Under the pieces are notes generated by a model. That model ran no database searches, was not told the DNA's origin, and saw nothing but the letters and a program-made list of their open reading frames with translations. The position numbers and the translations under genes were made by a program. From Burkholderiales bacterium (GTDB lineage Bacteria; Pseudomonadota; Gammaproteobacteria; Burkholderiales; Burkholderiaceae_C), in assembly GCA_025351025.1 (NCBI GenBank), contig JANXWR010000591.1, forward strand, positions 1 to 33,511: 33,511 nt of DNA. Reading direction: 5' to 3'. Within the stretch, counting starts at the first letter, position 1. Every line of letters starts with the position of its first letter. Positions 1 through 7,874 of the stretch are shown here, in pieces.

Positions 1-1
1 C

Positions 2-79
2 ACGACCTACGGCTTCGACAGCGTCACCATGATGCAAGAGAGCAAGACAACGGTCTGCCAGGTCGAGCGCGCGGCCTGA
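2..79 (+). CDS. Formate dehydrogenase major (alpha) subunit, C-terminal fragment (TTYGFDSVTMMQESKTTVCQVERAA*), truncated by window start
   Basis: Open frame from window edge to TGA at 77-79; position directly upstream of the FdhB-like 4Fe-4S subunit. Identity inferred from context. Confidence 0.65.
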   Translation, partial: TTYGFDSVTMMQESKTTVCQVERAA

Positions 80-107
80 CCGACATAGAAGGACACGGGA
101 GCTCACG

Positions 108-740
108 ATGGCAAGAATGAAGTTCATCTGCGACGCCGAGCGTTGCATCGAATGCAACGGCTGCGTCACCGCCTGCAAGGCCGAGCACGACGTTCCCTGG
201 GGCGTGAACCGGCGCCGCGTCGTGACGCTGAACGACGGCGTCGCCGGCGAGCGCAGCATCTCGGTCGCCTGCATGCACTGCTCCGACGCGCCGTGCATGG
301 CGGTCTGCCCGGTCGACTGCTTCTACCGCACCGACGAAGGCGTGGTGCTGCACGACAAGGACACCTGCATCGGCTGCGGATATTGCTCGTATGCGTGTCC
401 GTTCGGCGCGCCGCAGTTTCCTTCCAACGGCGCGTTCGGCCTGCGCGGCAAGATGGACAAGTGCACCTTCTGCGCCGGCGGTCCCGAGGTCAACGGCAGC
501 GAGGCCGAGAACGCGAAGTACGGGCGCAACCGCCTCTCCGAAGGCAAGCTGCCGGCCTGCGCCGAAATGTGCTCGACCAAGGCGCTGCTCGGCGGCGACG
601 GCGATGTCATCGCCGACATCCTGCGCACTCGCGTGCTCAACCGCGGCAAGGGCAGCGAGGTCTGGGGTTGGGGGACGGCCTACGGCAAGCCCGCGCCGGG
701 CAAGGGCCAGGCGCAGCCGGTCGAGGCCAAGAAGTCATGA
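108..740 (+). CDS. Formate dehydrogenase iron-sulfur (beta) subunit, four 4Fe-4S Cys clusters
   Basis: 210 aa; CDAERCIECNGCVTAC, CMHCSDAPCMAVCP, CIGCGYCSYACP and CTFC...CAEMC motifs; followed by cytochrome b subunit and fdhD. Confidence 0.93.
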   Translation: MARMKFICDAERCIECNGCVTACKAEHDVPWGVNRRRVVTLNDGVAGERSISVACMHCSDAPCMAVCPVDCFYRTDEGVVLHDKDTCIGCGYCSYACPFGAPQFPSNGAFGLRGKMDKCTFCAGGPEVNGSEAENAKYGRNRLSEGKLPACAEMCSTKALLGGDGDVIADILRTRVLNRGKGSEVWGWGTAYGKPAPGKGQAQPVEAKKS

Positions 741-964
741 AGGCCCTGGCGGCGGTGAGTTGCGTCGCCCTCGCGCTCGGACTGGCGGGCTGCGAGAAAG
801 CCCAGACCACGGCGTCCGGTTCGGAGAAGAAGGCCGACGCGCCGAGCTGGCAGGTGGCGAGCAGCCCCTATGCCGCGCCCGGCTGGACGCCCGGCGACAA
901 GGCGAGCTGGGAAGCGCAGCTGCGCACGCGTGCCCAAGGCCAGAACGACTACGCAGCGAAGTAA
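737..964 (+). CDS. Small putative lipoprotein of the formate dehydrogenase cluster
   Basis: 75 aa; ATG overlaps the fdhB stop (ATGA); signal peptide with lipobox ALGLAGC. Confidence 0.7.
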   Translation: MKALAAVSCVALALGLAGCEKAQTTASGSEKKADAPSWQVASSPYAAPGWTPGDKASWEAQLRTRAQGQNDYAAK

Positions 965-973
965 GAGACCGCC

Positions 974-2125
974 ATGCGAAGCCTGATCCGAAGCACCGCG
1001 CTGGCCGTCGCCGCACTGGCGCTGGCGGGTGCCGCGCTGGCGCAAGGCGAGCCGGCACGCAAGGTCGACCCGTCGCCGGCCGCGGCGGTGGCGGCGAGCG
1101 GCGCCACTGTCGCTCCCATGGCCGAGCCGCGAGCCGACGAGACCAACGCGCAGCGCGCCAAGTCCCAGCCGGGCAACAACGCGCCCTTCTGGCGCGCCGT
1201 GCGCAACTCGGGCAATGCGCCCGGCACCGTGAACAACATGGCGGCGCCTGGCGAGCGTGGCGTCCTGGTCCAGGCGTTCGCCGAGTACCCCGGCTCGAAG
1301 ATGACGAGCGCCGGCGAGGCCTGGCGCCAGGTACGCAACCACTGGATCATTCCGTACGGCGGCGCGCTGCTCGTGATCGTGCTGCTCGCAATCGCGCTGT
1401 ATTACTTTGCCAAGGGACCGCTCGGCGGCCACGAGCCCGACACCGGTCGCAAGATCGAGCGCTTCACCTACTTCGAACGTGCCGCGCACTGGAGCAACGC
1501 GATCGCGTTCTGCGTTCTCGCGATCTCGGGCCTGGTGATGGCGTTCGGCAAGTTCGTGCTGCTGCCGCTCACCGGCTCGACCCTTCTCGGCTGGCTCGGC
1601 TGGCCGCTCAAGACGGCGCACAACTTCTTTGGCCCGCTGTTCGCGGTGTCGCTGGTGATCGTGTTCTTCACCTTCCTGCGCAGCAACTGGCCGAGCCGCG
1701 ATGACTGGGTCTGGCTGCGCCGCGGCGGCGGACTCTTCGGTGGCGAGGAGCCGCCTTCGCACCGCTTCAATGCCGGCGAAAAGCTCGTCTTCTGGGGCGG
1801 GGTGTTCTTCCTCGGCCTGTTCATCGTCAGCTCCGGCTTCGTGCTCGACAAGATCCTGCCCGGGCTCGACTATCAGCGCGGCGACATGCAGATCGCGCAC
1901 ATCGTCCATTCGATCGCGGCGATGTTCATGATGGCCGTCTTCATCGGCCACATCTACATCGGCACGATCGGCATGAAGGGTTCGTATCACGCGATGAAGA
2001 CCGGCTATGTCGACGAAGGCTGGGCTCGCGAGCACCACCTGCTCTGGTACGAGGACATTCGCGACGGCAAGATCCCGGTCCAGCGCAGCACCCCTCCCGG
2101 GCGCCTTGAGCAGCCCGCCGCCTGA
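974..2125 (+). CDS. Formate dehydrogenase gamma subunit, cytochrome b556 type
   Basis: 383 aa; N-terminal signal and long extension, then multi-TM domain with ERFTYFERAAHWSNAIAF and AHIVHSIAAMFMMAVFIGHIYIGTIGMKGSYHAMKTGYVDEGWAREHH, typical of FdoI/FdnI-like proteins. Confidence 0.92.
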   Translation: MRSLIRSTALAVAALALAGAALAQGEPARKVDPSPAAAVAASGATVAPMAEPRADETNAQRAKSQPGNNAPFWRAVRNSGNAPGTVNNMAAPGERGVLVQAFAEYPGSKMTSAGEAWRQVRNHWIIPYGGALLVIVLLAIALYYFAKGPLGGHEPDTGRKIERFTYFERAAHWSNAIAFCVLAISGLVMAFGKFVLLPLTGSTLLGWLGWPLKTAHNFFGPLFAVSLVIVFFTFLRSNWPSRDDWVWLRRGGGLFGGEEPPSHRFNAGEKLVFWGGVFFLGLFIVSSGFVLDKILPGLDYQRGDMQIAHIVHSIAAMFMMAVFIGHIYIGTIGMKGSYHAMKTGYVDEGWAREHHLLWYEDIRDGKIPVQRSTPPGRLEQPAA

Positions 2126-2146
2126 GTTCTCACCTGCGAGGAAGCC

Positions 2147-2530
2147 ATGCGTCATGTCCCCCTTGCCGTCCTGATCGCACTGTCCCTGTCCGGCTCGGTG
2201 CTCGCCAAGCTTCCGGCGCTCTCCGACGAGGCGAAGGCCAAGGCGGCCGAGGTGGCCGCGAAGTCCGCATGGTCCGACAAGGTCGGCGCCTACAAGCTCT
2301 GCCAGGCGATGGATCGGGTCGCCGACGGCTATCGCAAGGAGGCGAAGGCCACGGGCAAGGAGCCGTCCGCGCCGGTGGCCACTCCAGGCTGCGCCGACCC
2401 GGGCCCGTTCGCGATCACGCCGGCGGCGGCCAAGCCCATCGAGGCCTCGGGCGCGCACTCGCCTTCCGGCATGGCGGTGGGCCCGCCGAGCACCAACGCG
2501 ACATCGACGCAGATCTCGCCGAAGAAATAG
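2147..2530 (+). CDS. Hypothetical secreted protein of formate dehydrogenase cluster
   Basis: 127 aa; N-terminal signal peptide (MRHVPLAVLIALSLSGSVLA); same strand, short gap after cytochrome b gene; Pro/Ala/Ser-rich C-terminus. Confidence 0.65.
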   Translation: MRHVPLAVLIALSLSGSVLAKLPALSDEAKAKAAEVAAKSAWSDKVGAYKLCQAMDRVADGYRKEAKATGKEPSAPVATPGCADPGPFAITPAAAKPIEASGAHSPSGMAVGPPSTNATSTQISPKK

Positions 2531-2539
2531 CGGCGCATT

Positions 2540-2560
2540 CGCGGCCCGCACGGGGCCGCG
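2540..2560 (+). terminator. GC-rich hairpin between the secreted protein gene and fdhD (possible terminator/attenuator)
   Basis: Perfect inverted repeat CGCGGCCC-gcacg-GGGCCGCG, followed after a gap by CTTCGTTTG. Confidence 0.4.
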
Positions 2561-2591
2561 GGTCGAGCCTTCGTTTGCGTACAGTCGAGCG

Positions 2592-3434
2592 ATGAAGCCT
2601 ACGCTGCGTCTCACTTCGGCCAGCGCGCCACTCACCCACGAGATCAGCGCCCGCGACGAGTTCGGCGCGACGCGCCGGATCTCGATCCCCGCCGAGCGCG
2701 CGCTGACCGTGTTCGTCGACAAGCGCGAGCTCGTGACGCTGATGACGCTGGGCGCCGCGCCCGAGCTGCTCGTGCTCGGCTACCTGCGCAACCAGCGGCT
2801 GGTCGACTCGGTCGACGATGTCGATTCGATCACCGTCGCCTGGGACGTCGCGGCCGCTGCCGTCAAGACGCGAGCCGGCATCGAGCGCTTCGACGAGAAG
2901 ACGGCCAAGCGCGTCGTCACGACCGGCTGCGGCCAGGGCACGGTCTTCGGCGACATGATGAGCGACCTCGGCTCGATCCGCCTGCCCGACCCGGGCGACC
3001 CCGCCGCGCGCATCAGCCAGCGTACGCTGTACGGGCTGCTCAATGCGATGCGGCTCCAGGAGAGCACCTACAAGTCGGCGGGCTCGGTGCACGGCTGCGC
3101 CTTGTTCCGCCAGGACGAGCTGCTCACCTTCGTCGAGGATGTAGGCCGGCACAACGCGATCGACACCATCGCCGGCTGGATGTGGCTGAACGACGTCGCA
3201 GGCAGCGACAAGATCTTCTACACGACAGGCCGGCTGACGAGCGAGATGGTGATCAAGGCGGCGCAGATGGGCGTGCCGGTGATCGTGTCGCGCAGCGGCG
3301 CCACGCAGATGGGCCACGAGTTGGCCGAGCGCCTCGGCCTCACGTTGTTCGGCCGGGCGATGAATCGCCACTTCATCTGCTATTGCGGCTTCGACCGCTT
3401 CGACGCCGAGCCGGAGCGGCCGCGCCCCGCCTGA
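2592..3434 (+). CDS. fdhD: Formate dehydrogenase accessory protein FdhD (copy 1, stand-alone)
   Basis: 280 aa; SVHGCALF, EDVGRHNAIDTIAGW, YTTGRLTSEMVIKAAQMGVPVIVSRSGATQMGHELAERLGLTLFGRA. CxxC site reads TTGCGQGT, with one Cys only. Confidence 0.93.
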   Translation: MKPTLRLTSASAPLTHEISARDEFGATRRISIPAERALTVFVDKRELVTLMTLGAAPELLVLGYLRNQRLVDSVDDVDSITVAWDVAAAAVKTRAGIERFDEKTAKRVVTTGCGQGTVFGDMMSDLGSIRLPDPGDPAARISQRTLYGLLNAMRLQESTYKSAGSVHGCALFRQDELLTFVEDVGRHNAIDTIAGWMWLNDVAGSDKIFYTTGRLTSEMVIKAAQMGVPVIVSRSGATQMGHELAERLGLTLFGRAMNRHFICYCGFDRFDAEPERPRPA

Positions 3435-3456
3435 GGCGGGATCGCGAGCATCGCGC

Positions 3457-4749
3457 TCAGCCCAGGCCGTCGAACATCAGCACGTCGACGAGATCGCCGG
3501 CGGCGACGTTGCCCTGCTCGTGGCCGAGCACGACCAGGCCGTTCGCTTTGCTCATGCTGCTCAGGATGCCCGAGCCCTGGGCGCCGCTGAGCCGGACCTG
3601 CAGGCCGCCTTCGGCGGTGCGCTCGACGAAGCCGCGCTGGTACTCGGTGCGCCCCGGCTTCTTGCGCACGGCGTCGACGCTGGCGGCGCGAAGCGCGAGC
3701 GTCGGCGTCGCCGTGGCGCCGCTCATCGCGAGCAGGGCGTCGCGTACCAGCGCATAGAAGGTGACCATCACCGCGACCGGATTGCCCGGCAAGCCGAAGG
3801 CGATGACGCTGCGCCCGGCGCTTTCGATCCGGCCGATCGCCATCGGTCGGCCCGGACGCATGGCGATCCGCCAGAACACCGCGTCGCCCAGGCTGGCCAG
3901 GATCATGCGCGTGTGGTCGGCCTCGCCGACGCTGGCGCCGCCGGTGGTGATGATGGCGTCGGCGGCGCCAGCGGCGCAGCGAAACGCCGCCTCGAGCGCC
4001 TCGGGAACGTCGCGCACCACGCCGAAGTCGAGCACATCGACGCCGAGCCGTTGCAGCATCGCCCAGAGCGTGTAGCGGTTGCTGTCGTAGACCGAGCCCG
4101 GCGTGAGCGCCTCGCCGACCGAACGCAACTCGTCGCCGGTCGAGAAGAAGGCGACGCGCAGGCGCCGGAAGACCGGCACCTCGGCCCGGCCCAGCGAGGC
4201 CAGCACGCCGATGTCGGCCGGGCGAAGCACGCGGCCCGCGCAGAGCGCGGTCGCGCCGCGCGCCAGATCCTCGCCGGCGAGCCGCCGGTTTTCGCCCTGG
4301 CGCACCACGCCCGTCGCAACCGCGATGCGCGTGCCGTCGACGCGAACGAACTCCTGCGGCACGACCGTGTCGAGCCCCGCGGGCATGGTCGCGCCGGTCA
4401 TGATGCGCACGCATTGACCGGGACCCACCGCGCCGGCGATGCCGCCGCCCGCGAAGCCGCTGCCAGCCACCTGGAGCACGGTGTCGCCGCTGGCCGCGAG
4501 GTCGGTGGCGCGCAGGGCGTAGCCGTCCATGGCCGAGTTGTCCTGCCCGGGAACGTCGATCGGCGAGACGATGTCCTCGGCGAGCACGCGGCCGAGCGCC
4601 GAGCGCAGCGCGAGCTTCTCGACCGCCTGCAGGCGCGGCACCAGTCTGTCGAGGAACTCGCGCGCGGTCGCCACCGGCAGCGCCTTCGGGTCGTAGCCGC
4701 CGACGCACGAGCCGATCTCCTGCAGCGAGGCCGCCTTCGGTTCGCTCAC
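3457..4749 (-). CDS. moeA: Molybdopterin molybdenumtransferase MoeA (GTG start)
   Basis: 430 aa; VDVPGQDNSAMDGYALR-type motif, IMTGATMPAGLDTVVPQE, STGDEL, TTGGASVGEADHTR, FGLPGNPVAVMVTF. GTG start at 4749. Confidence 0.95.
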   Translation of the reverse strand: MSEPKAASLQEIGSCVGGYDPKALPVATAREFLDRLVPRLQAVEKLALRSALGRVLAEDIVSPIDVPGQDNSAMDGYALRATDLAASGDTVLQVAGSGFAGGGIAGAVGPGQCVRIMTGATMPAGLDTVVPQEFVRVDGTRIAVATGVVRQGENRRLAGEDLARGATALCAGRVLRPADIGVLASLGRAEVPVFRRLRVAFFSTGDELRSVGEALTPGSVYDSNRYTLWAMLQRLGVDVLDFGVVRDVPEALEAAFRCAAGAADAIITTGGASVGEADHTRMILASLGDAVFWRIAMRPGRPMAIGRIESAGRSVIAFGLPGNPVAVMVTFYALVRDALLAMSGATATPTLALRAASVDAVRKKPGRTEYQRGFVERTAEGGLQVRLSGAQGSGILSSMSKANGLVVLGHEQGNVAAGDLVDVLMFDGLG

Positions 4750-4861
4750 TGGGCTGCCCTCCGCGCTACGCGCTCCGGGACGAGCGCTTTGGAGCGGCCA
4801 AGCTCGCTCACTGGACTACCCTTCGCGCTGCGCGCTCCGGGATGAGCGCTTTGGAGCGGCC
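4744..4861 (-). repeat. Two tandem copies (about 56 bp each, period 62 bp) of a dispersed repeat ending at the moeA start codon
   Basis: Copies 4744-4799 and 4806-4861, minus-strand form GGCCGCTCCAAAGCGCTC(A/G)TCCCGGAGCGCG(C/T)AGCGCG(A/G)AGGG(T/C)AG(T/C)CCAGTGAGC. Confidence 0.9.
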
Positions 4862-4869
4862 ATGCGCGC

Positions 4870-5472
4870 TCATGGTCGCTGGAGCTGCTGCAGCTCGTCC
4901 ATGGTGTTGGCATTGGCGAACGCCTCGGCGTTCTCGAAGGCGACCAGACGGGTCGCGTGCAGGGCGGTCCAGCGATCGATCTTGCGCTGCCCGCCGTGAA
5001 TGAAGCGGACCAGGCTTTCCATCAGGGCGGCGCGCATCATGCAGAACACCGGCTGCGCTTGCAGCGTGTCGCCGTCGCGGGTGGCGGCGACGGCGATCTC
5101 GGTGCTCTCGTCGGCGAACGATTCGGCGAGCCGCACGACCAGGTCTTCCGGAAACAGCGGCGAATCGCAGGGCACGACGATCAGGTACGGTGTCTCGCAG
5201 CGCTCGAGACCGGCCAGGAAGCCGGCCAGCGGACCCGGATAGTCGGGCACCGCGTCGGGCCAGACCGGCACGCCCATCGACTCGTAAGCCGCGATGTTGC
5301 GGTTGGCATTGAGGAGGGTCTCGCCGACCTGTGCTTGCAGCCGCAGCAGCGCGTGCATCGCCAGCGGCATGCCGCGGAAGTTCTGCAGGCCTTTGTCGAC
5401 GCCGCCCATGCGGCTGCCCCGCCCGCCGGCGAGGACGAGGCCGGTGATCTGGTCCTTACCGATCCTGGGCAT
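4870..5472 (-). CDS. mobA: Molybdenum cofactor guanylyltransferase MobA
   Basis: [29 protein letters not shown] nucleotidyltransferase signature; [25 protein letters not shown] at 5472; alternative GTG at 5481 overlaps the tupA stop. Confidence 0.95.
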   Translation of the reverse strand: MPRIGKDQITGLVLAGGRGSRMGGVDKGLQNFRGMPLAMHALLRLQAQVGETLLNANRNIAAYESMGVPVWPDAVPDYPGPLAGFLAGLERCETPYLIVVPCDSPLFPEDLVVRLAESFADESTEIAVAATRDGDTLQAQPVFCMMRAALMESLVRFIHGGQRKIDRWTALHATRLVAFENAEAFANANTMDELQQLQRP

Positions 5473-5477
5473 CGGGC

Positions 5478-6326
5478 TCACCGGTCCGCGTTCGGGAAGA
5501 ACAACTGCTTGCCGTCGATCCGATACGCGGCGATGCTCGACTGACCCTCGGGGCCGGTCACCCAATCGGAGAAGGCTTGCGCCTCGGCCAGCTTGACATG
5601 CGGATGGCGTGCCGGGTTGACGACGATCACGCCGTACTGGTTGAAGAGGCGCGAGTCGCCTTCGACCAGGATCGCGAGCTTGCCCGGGTTCTTGAACGCC
5701 AGCCAGGTGCCCCGGTCGGTCAGGACATAGGCGTCGCTGCTCGAGGCGATGTTGAGCGCGGGGCCCATGCCGCAGCCGCAGGCTCGATACAGGAAGGTCT
5801 TGCCCGGCGCGTTTGCGGCCGGGTCGTCGATGCCGGCCTCTTTCCAGTAGCGCAGTTCGGCCGCGTGGGTGCCGCTGCGGTCGCCGCGTGAGATGAAGGG
5901 CAGGTTCGAGGCGGCGAGCTTGCGCAGCGCCGCGACGATGTCCCTGCCCCTGGTTGCGGCCGGGTCGGCCGCGGGGCCGACGAGGACGAAGTCGTTGTAC
6001 ATGACCGGACGGCGCGCCAGCCCGAAGCCCTCGGCCACGAATTTCTCCTCGGCAGCCTGGTCGTGTACGAACAGGACGTCGGCATCGCCTCGCCGGCCCA
6101 TGTCAAGCGCCTGGCCGGTGCCCTGCGCGACCACCCGGACGTCGATGCCGCGCGCCTTCTTGAATGCGGGTAGCAGGTGCGCGAACAGGCCCGACTGTTC
6201 GGTGCTGGTCGTCGACGACATGACGATATAGGGACCGGTGGCGGCCGCCGCCGCGCCGAGGGCCGCTGTTGCGGCAGCGAACCCGATCAGGACGCCGCGC
6301 GTGAGCGTACGGACGATGGATCTCAT
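5478..6326 (-). CDS. tupA: Tungstate ABC transporter substrate-binding protein (TupA family)
   Basis: Signal peptide; [87 protein letters not shown]. Confidence 0.92.
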   Translation of the reverse strand: MRSIVRTLTRGVLIGFAAATAALGAAAAATGPYIVMSSTTSTEQSGLFAHLLPAFKKARGIDVRVVAQGTGQALDMGRRGDADVLFVHDQAAEEKFVAEGFGLARRPVMYNDFVLVGPAADPAATRGRDIVAALRKLAASNLPFISRGDRSGTHAAELRYWKEAGIDDPAANAPGKTFLYRACGCGMGPALNIASSSDAYVLTDRGTWLAFKNPGKLAILVEGDSRLFNQYGVIVVNPARHPHVKLAEAQAFSDWVTGPEGQSSIAAYRIDGKQLFFPNADR

Positions 6327-7036
6327 GAAGACTCCTCTGAAGGCAGGATCGCGGCCGGATCGCGGCGCAGCGGCAGATCGGCGTGCTCGCCGAAGTAACG
6401 TTCGGTCGGCAGGTCGGCGAGGATTGCGCCGCCGTCGAGGTGGATCACCCGGGTCGCCAGGCGCTTGACTTGGCCGAGGTTGTGCGTGCTCATGACGAGC
6501 GTCATCCCGTCGGCGGCGAAAGCGGCGAGCATAGCCTCGATCTCTTTCTTCGCTGCCGGGTCGAGGTTCGAGGTCGGCTCGTCGAGGAACAGCACGTCGG
6601 GTCGCGCCGCCCAGGCACGAGCCAGCGCCAGCCGCTGCTGCTGCCCGCCGGAGAGGGTGCGCGCCGGCCGCTCGGCCCGGTCGGCGAGGGCGGCGCGATG
6701 CAGCGCCTCGCATGCCCGGCCGGCGCGCTCGGCCTTTGGCACGCCGGCCAGCCAGAGCGCGACGCGCAGGTTGTTCAGGACTGACAGACGCAGCATGAAC
6801 GGGCGCTGGAACACCATCGCCTGGGCCGCGCCGGCTTCGGCGACGCGACGCGAGCCGGTGTGCGGCAGCAGGCCGTGCAGCGCATGGAGCAAAGTCGTTT
6901 TGCCGGCGCCGTTGTTGCCGACCAGCGCGACGAACTCGCCGCGCCCGATCTGCACGTCGACGTCGTTCAGCGCGGCGAGCGCGCCGTAGCACACCGTCAC
7001 GCCGGAGAGGCCGAGGAGCGGCGCCGGCTCACTCAT
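6323..7036 (-). CDS. tupC: Tungstate ABC transporter ATP-binding protein
   Basis: 237 aa; Walker A GNNGAGKTTL, LSGGQQQRLALARA, Walker B VLFLDEPTSNLD; 4-bp overlap with tupA. Confidence 0.92.
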   Translation of the reverse strand: MSEPAPLLGLSGVTVCYGALAALNDVDVQIGRGEFVALVGNNGAGKTTLLHALHGLLPHTGSRRVAEAGAAQAMVFQRPFMLRLSVLNNLRVALWLAGVPKAERAGRACEALHRAALADRAERPARTLSGGQQQRLALARAWAARPDVLFLDEPTSNLDPAAKKEIEAMLAAFAADGMTLVMSTHNLGQVKRLATRVIHLDGGAILADLPTERYFGEHADLPLRRDPAAILPSEESS

Positions 7037-7119
7037 CGCGCCCCCACGCTTGCGGCTGGCGCCGCTGCGCTGCCCCCCGAGGGGGCGTTCGCCCCTTGGG
7101 GCGGCCCGGCGGCGCTCAT
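7037..7119 (-). repeat. Dispersed GC-rich palindromic intergenic repeat between tupB and tupC
   Basis: Minus strand: GCCGGGCCGCCCCAAGGGGCGAACGCCCCCTCGGGGGGCAGCGCAGCGGCGCC...GCAAGCGTGGGGGCGCGATGAGTGAGC. Shares GCCGGGCCGCCCCAAGGG-CGAA with the 14769 copy. Confidence 0.75.
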
Positions 7120-7829
7120 CTGGCGCCGCTCAGCGTCTGCCGCTTCACGCCGGGACTGAGTGCGACGGCGGCGTTGACGATGCCGACCACGACGAGCAGG
7201 ATCAAGCCGAGGGCGAGCGCGAGCGGCAGGTCGCCCTTGCTTGTCTCGAGCGCGATCGTGGTGGTGATGACGCGGGTCAGCCCGTCGATGTTGCCGCCGA
7301 CGATCATCACCGCGCCGACCTCCGAGACGGCGCGGCCGAAGGCGGTGAGCAGCACCGTGACGACCGACCAGCGCTCGTGCACGAGCATGAGGAGGGCGCG
7401 CGTGAGCGGCCCCGCACCCATCGAGCCAAGCTGGTCGCCGCCCTCGCGCAGGCTGTCGGCGACGAGCTGGCGCGACAGCGCGGCGATCACCGGCAGCACC
7501 AGAATGCTCTGGGCGATGACCATCGCCTTCGGCGTGAAAAGGATGCCCCACGAGCCGAGCGGTCCGCTGCGCGAGAGCAGCAGATAGACGACCAGGCCGA
7601 CCACGACCGAAGGCAGGCCGAGCAGCGTGTTCAGCGCCGCCACCAGCACGCGCCGCCCCGGGATGCGCGTGACGGCGAGCCATGCACCACCGGCCAGGCC
7701 GAAGATCGCGCCGATCAGGCATGCCATGCCGCTCACCGAGAGCGACAGGGCGACGATTCGTGCCAGCTGCGGATCGGTGTCGCGCACCAGGGCGATGGCG
7801 GTCGAGAAGCTTTCCGCGAATGCGCTCAT
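7116..7829 (-). CDS. tupB: Tungstate ABC transporter permease
   Basis: 237 aa; multi-TM; LPSVVVGLVVYLLLSRSGPLGSWGILFTPKAMVIAQSILVLPV and AFGRAVSEVGAVMIVGGNI as in Tup/ModB-like permeases. Confidence 0.92.
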   Translation of the reverse strand: MSAFAESFSTAIALVRDTDPQLARIVALSLSVSGMACLIGAIFGLAGGAWLAVTRIPGRRVLVAALNTLLGLPSVVVGLVVYLLLSRSGPLGSWGILFTPKAMVIAQSILVLPVIAALSRQLVADSLREGGDQLGSMGAGPLTRALLMLVHERWSVVTVLLTAFGRAVSEVGAVMIVGGNIDGLTRVITTTIALETSKGDLPLALALGLILLVVVGIVNAAVALSPGVKRQTLSGAR

Positions 7830-7874
7830 CGTCTCGTGCTCACGGCGCCGATTCTGCCGCGCTCTTTCGCGGCG

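Noticed and set aside
680-2722. 680-aa minus-strand ORF antisense to the FDH gamma subunit region
   Set aside because: Low-complexity Arg/Ala/Gly-rich shadow ORF typical of high-GC DNA; the opposite strand encodes well-supported FDH proteins.
3435-3456. Short inverted repeat between convergent fdhD and moeA
   Set aside because: Stem of about 5 bp only; insufficient for a terminator call.
3520-4845. 441-aa plus-strand ORF antisense to moeA
   Set aside because: Shadow frame of a clear MoeA; composition biased, no motif.
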